Shown: piece after piece, positions 19,207-27,400 of the stretch | Position numbering within the stretch: the stretch's first letter is position 1 | Layout of the letters: each line of letters starts with the position of its first letter | NCBI GenBank assembly: GCA_029098225.1 | Contig: JAQXNX010000022.1 | Location: 34,918-98,917 of the forward strand | Direction: 5' to 3' | From: Spirochaetales bacterium | Lineage (GTDB): Bacteria > Spirochaetota > Spirochaetia > Treponematales > Treponemataceae | Length of the DNA: 64,000 nt | The notes under the pieces: model-generated | Seen by the model: the letters and a program-made list of their open reading frames with translations, nothing else | What the model was told of the DNA's origin: nothing | Database searches by the model: none | Position numbers and translations under genes: made by a program

Positions 19207-20013
19207 ATGAATAAAAGAGCTTCATATTCTAAATATGATAATAAAAAATCTTTCGTTCATGAAAAGCTGGAACTTTTATATTTAGACCAGTGGATTGCCG
19301 TAATTTACAAACCCGCTGGTCTTCTTTCTGTCCCATATCCGGGAAGTAAAGCTCGTACGGCTCAGTCTGTTTTAGAAGAGCTTCTTCGTAAGCAGGGTAT
19401 TGTAAATTCAAAGCACAAACCTTTTCCTGTACATCGGCTGGACCGCGGCACAAGTGGTGTTATGATGTTTGCTCTTAGCGAGCAGGCTCAGAAGAAAATC
19501 ATGAATTCCTGGCATAAAATGGTAACAGAACGCCTTTATCATGCTCTGGCAGAAATATCTCCTTTAGCTAAAAAAAATCCGCTTATGGCTGAAGGTCTTA
19601 TAGATGATCCTATTTCTCTAAACGCCTATAATATCGGTTATGTAAAAAAGAACAGAAAAAAGACATTATCTGATAATGTGGAATTATCAGATAAAAAATT
19701 TAACAACCACGAAATGCCTGCAAGAACTCATTATAAAAAACTAATGGAAGGAAGTAATTACGCCCTTTTTGAGCTGTCTCTTGATACCGGTAAAAAAAAT
19801 CAGATTCGTGCTCATTTAGCTGCTCATGGCTACCCGATAGCTGGTGATAAAGAACATCGTTCATATACAAATCCTTTTAATCGTCTTTGCTTACATGCAC
19901 GTACATTGGAGTTCATTCATCCTTACACTGGTGAAAAAAAGAGTTTTGAAGTTCCTGAGCCGGAGCAGTGGATAGAGTTTGTAAAAAAAGGTATGCTAAA
20001 ACCTGATAAATAA
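19207..20013 (+). CDS. RluA-family pseudouridine synthase
   Basis: The 268-residue protein would isomerise uridine to pseudouridine in rRNA or tRNA. The catalytic motif HRLDRGTSGVM contains the invariant Asp, preceded by the family start VIYKPAGLLSVPYPG and followed by AGDKEHRSYTNPFNRLCLHA and LEFIHPYTGE. There is no S4 domain at the N-terminus, unlike RluC/RluD, so it is closer in layout to RluA/TruC. The start lies 12 bases after the lipoprotein stop and has no clear Shine-Dalgarno sequence, so it may depend on translation of the upstream gene. The target base cannot be told. Confidence 0.87.
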   Translation: MNKRASYSKYDNKKSFVHEKLELLYLDQWIAVIYKPAGLLSVPYPGSKARTAQSVLEELLRKQGIVNSKHKPFPVHRLDRGTSGVMMFALSEQAQKKIMNSWHKMVTERLYHALAEISPLAKKNPLMAEGLIDDPISLNAYNIGYVKKNRKKTLSDNVELSDKKFNNHEMPARTHYKKLMEGSNYALFELSLDTGKKNQIRAHLAAHGYPIAGDKEHRSYTNPFNRLCLHARTLEFIHPYTGEKKSFEVPEPEQWIEFVKKGMLKPDK

Positions 20014-20056
20014 GTTCAAACTAAAATTTCAATTTTTAATATTCAGGGAGGTATCT

Positions 20057-20590
20057 ATGCTTGAAAGAAAAAATATTACTTTGACCTTAGCTGAATTCTC
20101 TAAAAAAATGATGGCTTTTAATAAGGGTGCAGAAGTTTATATCCGCGAAAATACCTCAGCAATAAAAAATCTTCAGGAAAAAATCAGGGAAGAGGAAAAA
20201 GATAGAATTAACTATCTGAAAGCTCGTTTTGCAGAATATCTTGAACCTGTAACTAAGGAAATAGAAGAGGATGAAGAAAATCTTATAAAGGCATATAATC
20301 TTTTTTGTCAGATAAATGAGATTATGGAAAAAATGCCGGATCATACAACTCATTTAAAAAGTCTTTTGATTGCCAGCCCTTTATGTCATAAATCTGAATA
20401 TACATCTGAGTTACCTTCAGAAGATTTTTCATTTCTTCGATTATGGTTTTTAGTAAAAAATCCATCAAGTAATTATGTGCCAGAGATTGTTAAACAGGAT
20501 AATCAGGCAGAATCTTATGCGATAGATTTTATTGATATAGAAATGTGGCATCAAACTTCGTTAGAAAAAGAAATTTTACAGATGACTTGA
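20057..20590 (+). CDS. Hypothetical coiled-coil protein
   Basis: The 177-residue cytoplasmic-looking protein has a charged helical first half (IKNLQEKIREEEKDRINYLK and onward) with heptad character and a compact second half with a FSFLRLWFLVKNPSS stretch. No catalytic motif or membrane segment is seen and the family is not recognised. AGGGAGG lies 6 bases before the ATG, so expression is likely. It follows the pseudouridine synthase by 43 bases and may be co-transcribed. Confidence 0.6.
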   Translation: MLERKNITLTLAEFSKKMMAFNKGAEVYIRENTSAIKNLQEKIREEEKDRINYLKARFAEYLEPVTKEIEEDEENLIKAYNLFCQINEIMEKMPDHTTHLKSLLIASPLCHKSEYTSELPSEDFSFLRLWFLVKNPSSNYVPEIVKQDNQAESYAIDFIDIEMWHQTSLEKEILQMT

Positions 20591-20699
20591 TTTTATTAAA
20601 ATGCTACAATGCTCACGTTTTATATTGAAGAGAAAAGCCTGCAATTGACATTCTCGCATAATTTGGCGAGTTTACTGTTCAGGTGATTAAGGAGATTTT

Positions 20700-21473
20700 A
20701 TGCAGGGATATATTCATCAACTGGAAAGCTTTGGTTGTGCAGACGGGCCTGGCAGCCGATTTATAATTTTTTTCTCTGGCTGTCCGTTACGTTGTCTTTA
20801 TTGCCATAATCCCGATACATGGAAAATGACAGACGGAAAACTTTATTCAGTTGAAGAACTTGTAAATGAAGCTATGAGCTGTAAAGAATACTGGGGTAAA
20901 AAGGGTGGTGTTACAGTTAGCGGAGGCGAACCTCTTTTTCAGATTGATTTTTTGATTGAACTTTTTACACGTTTTAAGGAACTTGGAGTTAATACTTGTA
21001 TAGACACTTCCGGTGCACCATTCCGTAATGGAGAAGCCTCAGATGCTACAGAAGAAGATAAAATATGGTTTGAAAAATTTAACCGCCTTATGAAAGTAAC
21101 AGATATTCTTTTAATGGATATAAAACATATTAACGAAGATGAACATGTAAAGCTTACAGGTAAATCTGGAAAAAATATTCGCGAAATGTTTGCTTATCTT
21201 GATAAAATAAATAAGCCGATATGGATTCGCCATGTGCTTGTTCCTGGAATTACCGATAATGATGAATTTCTTACACAAACCCGCGATTTTATCCGTACTC
21301 TGCATAATGTTGAGCGGGTAGAAATTCTTCCTTATCACGGGCTTGGAGCAATAAAATATAAGGATTTGGGAATTGATTATCCATTAAAAGATCTGGAAAG
21401 TCCTACTCTTGAACGTGTTGCAAATGCAAAGAAAATCCTTGAGTGTGATAATTATACTAAGTGGTGCCAATAA
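20700..21473 (+). CDS. pflA: Pyruvate formate-lyase activating enzyme
   Basis: The 257-residue radical SAM enzyme would generate the glycyl radical of PflB (10455). The cluster motif is CPLRCLYC within FSGCPLRCLYCHNPDTW, preceded by FGCADGPGSRF as in PflA. The GGEP SAM-binding motif is in TVSGGEPLFQ. There is no ferredoxin insert, so it is of PflA type and not of the larger glycerol-dehydratase-activase type. AAGGAG precedes the ATG. It is 8 kb from pflB, so the usual pflB-pflA adjacency is broken. A hairpin element follows at 21476. Confidence 0.93.
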   Translation: MQGYIHQLESFGCADGPGSRFIIFFSGCPLRCLYCHNPDTWKMTDGKLYSVEELVNEAMSCKEYWGKKGGVTVSGGEPLFQIDFLIELFTRFKELGVNTCIDTSGAPFRNGEASDATEEDKIWFEKFNRLMKVTDILLMDIKHINEDEHVKLTGKSGKNIREMFAYLDKINKPIWIRHVLVPGITDNDEFLTQTRDFIRTLHNVERVEILPYHGLGAIKYKDLGIDYPLKDLESPTLERVANAKKILECDNYTKWCQ

Positions 21474-21475
21474 TC

Positions 21476-21518
21476 GAAAATCCGTTAAAAAACGAGCCGA
21501 AAGGGTCGTTTTAGGATT
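21476..21518. repeat. Hairpin element, copy 2 (GAAAATCCGTT...TTTTAGGATT)
   Basis: Ends AAATCC/GGATT and inner stem AAAACGA/TCGTTTT around GCCGAAAGGG share the terminal sequences of the element at 15850-15896, while the inner stem differs with pairing kept. It starts 3 bases after the pflA stop. Confidence 0.6.
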
Positions 21519-21582
21519 ATCGAAAGAATGGCACAGAGGTAAGCTGTGCTTGCCGACATACTTTGAACTAGGAGAAAACTAA

Positions 21583-21987
21583 ATGTCAAAATATTTAGAC
21601 CGCGCAAAAGAAATACGTGCAATTGCTGCTCCACATCATAATTGTGCACAGTCAGTTTTAATGTCTTTTACGCAATCTCTTAATCTTGATGATGAAACTG
21701 CTTTTAAGCTTGCAACTGCTTTTGGAGCCGGAATGAAAAGCGGTCTTGTATGCGGTGTAATTACCGGAGGGTTAATGGTGCTCGGACTTTTTGATGTAGA
21801 TGATCAGCCGACTACTCAGAAGCTCATCAGCGATTTTAAGGAAAGACATTCTTCTATGATTGACTGTGCTGAGCTTCTTCGTGCAAACTCGGCAGCCGGC
21901 GGTCAGCGAAAACCTCATTGCGATGCCCTTGTTTATGAAATGGTTGAATATGTAGAAAATATTCTAAAAGAGCGTGGAAAAATTTAA
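21583..21987 (+). CDS. C_GCAxxG_C_C family protein
   Basis: The 134-residue protein has the motif of this family: NCAQSVL near the start, CGVITGG in the middle, a Cys in DCAELL and a Cys in HCDALV. These Cys residues are thought to bind an iron-sulfur cluster or act in redox reactions; the family is often found in anaerobes. AGGAG precedes the ATG. It follows pflA on the same strand and could share its transcript. The stop overlaps tail to tail with pbpC by 4 bases. Confidence 0.75.
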   Translation: MSKYLDRAKEIRAIAAPHHNCAQSVLMSFTQSLNLDDETAFKLATAFGAGMKSGLVCGVITGGLMVLGLFDVDDQPTTQKLISDFKERHSSMIDCAELLRANSAAGGQRKPHCDALVYEMVEYVENILKERGKI

Positions 21988-24431
21988 TATTCTGTTTCTA
22001 CAACATTTATAACTACTACATCAGATCGTCCTTTCTGGTCTGTTACAGTAATTTCATGAGTTCCCGGCTTTAGCTGATATTCAAGAATTTGCGAAGGATT
22101 AGCTCTACCTATAAAGTTTTCTCCGTCAAACCAGAGTAATTCTGTCGTATCTGCATCACTTGCTGCATAAAGTAAAATTTTATTTTTATCCGGAGACTTT
22201 GGTCTATAAACATAATCTGTTCCACTAAGAAGAGATTTTATTTCCGGCGGAAATCCTTGCGCTGTATTTTTAAAATTCGAGTCACTCGGAGGATAATCTG
22301 GCGGAAGAATTCTTGGAAGTCCGGCTTGATCAAATAACGCGCGTAAATCGCTGGGCCAGAATTCCCTTACAACAGTCCTGATATATGGCTTATTGGTTTC
22401 ATCAGTTCTGTATCCTGTTCTTGTATCTATATTGATTTTTCGGTGGATTTTACATTTTTCAATTGGCGATACTCCCGGAATAAAATATGCTTTTTCTGTT
22501 TGAGGGCAGTCAGGTCCCGGAATGGCACCAGAAACAGAACAAACATCTATCAGACTTACGCCTTCCGGCATTTCTGGTTCTGGTAATAATTCTGCTTCTG
22601 GAGTATTTGAAAGTATACTGTATGCAATATTAAAAAGAAGGGGAGCTGCCATTTTTCTTCCTAAGAACGCATTGTTACCTTCTCCGTTAAAATTTCCAAC
22701 CCAAACTATGATTACATAACGGTCAAAAATAGCTGCGCTCCAGGCGTCTTTGAAGCCTATGGAAGTTCCTGTTTTATATGCAATAGGAACATTTTTTGCT
22801 AGCTGTGGTTTGTTCTGATACGGTGGAGTATTTTCTTCCAGCATCTTTCTTACTATAAAAGAACTTTCTTCTGTAAGCATTCGTTTTCCGCTGTTCTGAA
22901 CATATTTTTTTTCATAAAGAATATTTTTTTGAATTCCGCCGTTTGCAATAGTACAGTACATTTTTGCAAGTTCAAGCATAGAAACATCGGCTGTGCCCAA
23001 TACAATGGAAAGACCGTAGTGATCGCTTTCTTTTAAACCTGTAACACCTGAATCCTGCATGAATGTATATAGATTTCTGGATTTGTCCAGATGCTGTTCA
23101 AGATAAATTGCCGGAATGTTTCTGCTGTCACCAAGTGCAAACCATGCCTGAACAGGACCTTTGAATATGCTTTCATAATTGTCTGGTGTATATTCATTAA
23201 AGGTTGATGGTAAATCTTTTAGCATTGTTCTGTAATGAATCAGTCCCTGCTCAAGAGCCATCGCGTAAATAAATGGTTTTAATGTAGAGCCGGGAGAACG
23301 TTTGGAAGTAGTTGCATTTACCTTTCCTTCTATTTCATCGTTATAATAATCTGCGGAACCTATGTTTGCAATTATTTCCATAGATTTCCAGTCTACCAGA
23401 AGGACAGCTCCATTTTTAATACCGAAATTTTTGTTTTTATTCATATATGCATTAAATATTTCTTCGCATTTTAATTGAGTATCAAGATTCAAGGTTGTTG
23501 CTTTTGCTGGAAGAGGACCATTATTTTTCTGTTTATTCGGCACAGTGATTGAAGCAGGATCTTTTTCATAAAGAATCATTTCTGTAAAGTGACGTGCATA
23601 ATCTGGAAATCTGCATTCAACGCTAATCTGCATGTCCATATAAATTTCTTTATCAGTATCTTCGGGATGCTTTTCTACCCAGGAAGAAAATAATACTTTT
23701 CTTGCGTTAATAAGTTCACTCGGAGTTTTCTGCGGGGTAGGGCTTCTTTTTATAGGATTCTGAGGAAGAACACAAAGCATTATATTTTCTGAAAGATTAA
23801 GGTCTTCAATACTTTTAGAAAAATAATACCAGCTTGCAGTTTCAAATCCCTGAATATTTCCTCCGCAAGGGGCAAGATTTAAATAGGCTTCAAGAATTTC
23901 GTCCTTAGAAAAACATAATTCAAGGTAAATTGCTTTTCGTATCTGCTTTAATTTTCCACCAATAGATTTTGTATACAGATTATATTTTAATTTTGCAGTC
24001 TGCATTGTAATGGTTGAAGCACCCATTCTTCGGGATTTTTTTATATAAGTTTCCCAGCCGGCTTTAAAAATTGCTACGGGATTTATTCCAAAGTGTGAAT
24101 AAAAATATCTGTCCTCCTGCATGAGAAGCGCTTCAATAAATTCGGGAGGATATTCTTCTATTGGTTTGAAAATTCTATATTGTTCGTCTTCTGTTAAAAA
24201 TATCTGAAGAAGTTTTCCATTTCTGTCGCAATAGGCTGAAGAAAATTCAATTCCATCATAAATGTTTCCATACTTACGCATGTATAGAATATGAATTGAG
24301 AAGATTATTATTATGAGAAAAAATACCGCAGAAATACTAAGAAGAATTTTTGTTCTTAGTTTCTGCGGTTTTTTAATTTTTCCGGCCAGTTGGGAGAAAA
24401 ATACTCCGGGCCGGAAATTTAATTTTTTCAT
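21984..24431 (-). CDS. pbpC: Penicillin-binding protein 1C, bifunctional peptidoglycan synthase
   Basis: The 815-residue class A enzyme has a membrane anchor at about 28-50, then the glycosyltransferase 51 domain with EDRYFYSHFGINP (catalytic Glu at about 106) and GASTITMQTAKL. The transpeptidase domain has SPGSTLKPF (Ser/Lys pair near 379), SRN (in GDSRNIPAI) and AYKTGTSIG. A C-terminal beta domain (about 690-815) matches the extension typical of PBP1C. It polymerises and crosslinks glycan strands on the outer face of the inner membrane. The ATG overlaps the stop of the alpha-2-macroglobulin gene as ATGA, the operon order known from yfhM-pbpC in proteobacteria. Confidence 0.93.
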   Translation of the reverse strand: MKKLNFRPGVFFSQLAGKIKKPQKLRTKILLSISAVFFLIIIIFSIHILYMRKYGNIYDGIEFSSAYCDRNGKLLQIFLTEDEQYRIFKPIEEYPPEFIEALLMQEDRYFYSHFGINPVAIFKAGWETYIKKSRRMGASTITMQTAKLKYNLYTKSIGGKLKQIRKAIYLELCFSKDEILEAYLNLAPCGGNIQGFETASWYYFSKSIEDLNLSENIMLCVLPQNPIKRSPTPQKTPSELINARKVLFSSWVEKHPEDTDKEIYMDMQISVECRFPDYARHFTEMILYEKDPASITVPNKQKNNGPLPAKATTLNLDTQLKCEEIFNAYMNKNKNFGIKNGAVLLVDWKSMEIIANIGSADYYNDEIEGKVNATTSKRSPGSTLKPFIYAMALEQGLIHYRTMLKDLPSTFNEYTPDNYESIFKGPVQAWFALGDSRNIPAIYLEQHLDKSRNLYTFMQDSGVTGLKESDHYGLSIVLGTADVSMLELAKMYCTIANGGIQKNILYEKKYVQNSGKRMLTEESSFIVRKMLEENTPPYQNKPQLAKNVPIAYKTGTSIGFKDAWSAAIFDRYVIIVWVGNFNGEGNNAFLGRKMAAPLLFNIAYSILSNTPEAELLPEPEMPEGVSLIDVCSVSGAIPGPDCPQTEKAYFIPGVSPIEKCKIHRKINIDTRTGYRTDETNKPYIRTVVREFWPSDLRALFDQAGLPRILPPDYPPSDSNFKNTAQGFPPEIKSLLSGTDYVYRPKSPDKNKILLYAASDADTTELLWFDGENFIGRANPSQILEYQLKPGTHEITVTDQKGRSDVVVINVVETEY

Positions 24432-27400
24432 TTTTTCTGAGCTTCAATCTTAAGTGTAGAAGATGCAGACATTCCATAAATGTCTTTATTATACATGCTT
24501 TCACCAAACATTGGAGGAACTACGAATGTTCCGGAATTTGTTGCCTTAGCTGTATATGTGAATGTCTGAACCTTTTCGGTTGCAGTTGCATAAATAACTA
24601 CACGATCTTCTCTTATGTCAACATAATCAGGACTCCAGCGGTTATCTTTAAAGCTTCTTACAGATTCAATATCTGCTTCAAGACCAGCTACCTGAAGATC
24701 TACAAGAGCTACATTTCTTACAGTTCCCTTAGTTGAGCGGAATGAAACTTTTACCATAATATCATCGCCAACTTTTACAGAACCTAATGAGCCTCCTTCG
24801 AGATTACAGAATTCTCTGGAAACTTCAATACCATTCTTTACATCTTTTTTAGGAAGCTCTTTGTCGAATCCTGCTATATATGTCTGATAGTACATTGGCA
24901 TTGTCTTGCTTGAAACAAATTTAATCTTTTCTGCTTTATCAGAGAAGCTTGCAGTCATAACTGGCTTTCCAGAAATATCGAGCTTAGTCTCTGTTTTGCC
25001 TGTTACTTCATAAGCACTATAGTTTTCTGTAGAAGCAGAACCCGTCCAGCTTTCGAATGCTCTTATAGCTGCAGATGTAGAATAAGAATTGTAGTAGCGG
25101 TTTTCAAGACGACCACACAAAAGTTCAATATCGTCTGTTGTAATATCCTTAATTCTTGAAGGGAAGTAGCTTGCAATAACATCAATGTATGTTGCAATGT
25201 ACTGCAAATCATTCTGATATGCCCATGAAGAATCATGTGTCTTCTTTCGGTCAATCTTAGCAAGAAGGGCATTTGCTTTTTTGTCTTCCTTCATCATTGC
25301 ATAACTTGCAGCAAGGTATAAGCCGTCGTATCCTGTTGTATTGAAATTCTTTCTTGTAATAGAATCTTCAAGCTTTTCAATATAACTTGTTGTTATTATT
25401 TCGCCCTTTGTAAGTACATAGATTGCAAATGAACGCAGGTAAATTGAATAGCCGTCATCTTCAGAAGAGTTTGCAATAGATTTTACAGCTCCCATAACCT
25501 TATTATAGAAGTCAGAAGAAACAAAGAATCCGTTTGATCGTGCATCTGTAAGGAATTCAGCTACATAAAGAGTTATAAATGGATCATCAGGACTCTTGTT
25601 TGTCCAGTATCCGATGTTTCCGTTACTCTTCATTCTTGACTGAAGAATACTTAACGTAGAAGCAACCATAGAAATTGCATCAGCTCTTGTTTTTCCATTT
25701 GCTGTTACAAAGTCGCTGTACAGATATGGATAAGCCTTACTTGTAATTTGTTCTGAACAACCATATGGATATTCTGCAAGATATTTCTTGAGTCCGTTTT
25801 CAAAAGAAGCAGGCACATTTGCAACGGTAACTTCGCGTTCAGAATATTCATCATAAAGATCTTTCTTTACATCTATAGAAGCTTCTTTTTTAGTTGTGCT
25901 TCCAGATCTGATCCAGGTCTGGTAAGGCATAGAAGGTCTAACGCTCATTGTTGTTACATATTTAGATTCTTCTGTTGCATCAGAAGCTGTAAATATAAGA
26001 TCAGCATTTCCAAGTCCATCTTTTGCTTTTACCTTAAACATTACAGTTGCATCTTTTCCTTCTGAAATTGTAAGAGGAACTGATTTTTCTCCTGAAATTT
26101 CGAGGTTGCTGCTTGTGTTTGCTTTTAATGTTATTTTTGCGTTGTTTCCGCTTCCTTTGTGATTATTTGTTACAGTTACAGAAACATCGAATTCATCTCC
26201 TGGAGCTGCAGCAAGCGGTGTATTTGGAGAAATAATGAATGTATTAGTTGCAAGAGTAGAATTCTGTGCTGTTCCAAGAGTTCTTGAAGAAACCGCAATA
26301 GCCATAATCTTTAAGTTTCCATTAAAGTAATCCGGAATATGATAAGTTACGCTGCGGGTTGTTGAATCTGTATCAAGAATGCCAGACCAGAATGCAACTG
26401 GTTTATTCTGCTTTCTCTTGAACGGATTGAGGTTTCTTGCAAGTTCATCCATTCCGGCACCACCACCAATTGCAGACATATTTTTAAGAACTTCATATTC
26501 TGGTAAAACAAGATCAAGAATTTGAGTTGTAGAAACTTCTAGAGCTCGTTTCTTAAAGAATTCTGCAAGTGGGTTAGGCATTGTATATCCTGCAACCTGT
26601 AAAATACCTTCATCTACAGCGTAGATAATGATTTTTCCGCTGTCTGAAGAAGAATATTCAATTGTTAAATCGCTACCAGATTTAATTTCTTCCGGAACAT
26701 TAAGTGTAATCTTATTTGTTCTGTTGTCTTTATCAATTGAGAATGGAACTGCTCCATAGCAGAATGGACTCATAAAGATTTCTTCAGATGCAGCATCTCG
26801 AGTAAACATTACATTAATGTAACCGTTACCTTCCATGTCTGCAGGAATATCAATCGTTTGTTCTGTAGAAAGAGAATCTGTCTTGAACCATTTGCTTGTA
26901 TAAACCTTATCTCGTTCAACAGTAATAAGACCAGCTCCAGCATATGGTGCCTTAATGAATACTTTAGCTTTTTGTCCAGCCTTCAAATCTGAAGATTCAA
27001 GACTTAATTCGAGCTCTGCAGTTCTTGTAAGGCTTCTTGTGACATTTTCTGTTCCCATTACACTGTAAGAAATTGTGTTGAAAACAAGACCTGAATTATC
27101 TGTAATTGTAACTTTGTATTCACCACCGTTAGTAGTTGGCAGGGTAAAATCAAGTCCTTCTTTTGGAATTGTATAAGCCTTAGAAGAAACAGGATAGGTT
27201 TTCTTTACAGACTGATATTTATAAAGTCCATCATATTGTTTTACAAGAGTAGAAACGTATTTAACTTCTTCAATTGCAATTGTTACATCATTTACAGAAG
27301 TCTTTTCAAGATTCTGATCTATTGCAATAAGATTGATTTTTCTTACAGAGTTTCTGTTTATGTAAGAAAGCTTTCCATCTGCTTTGTATCCGATAAGATA

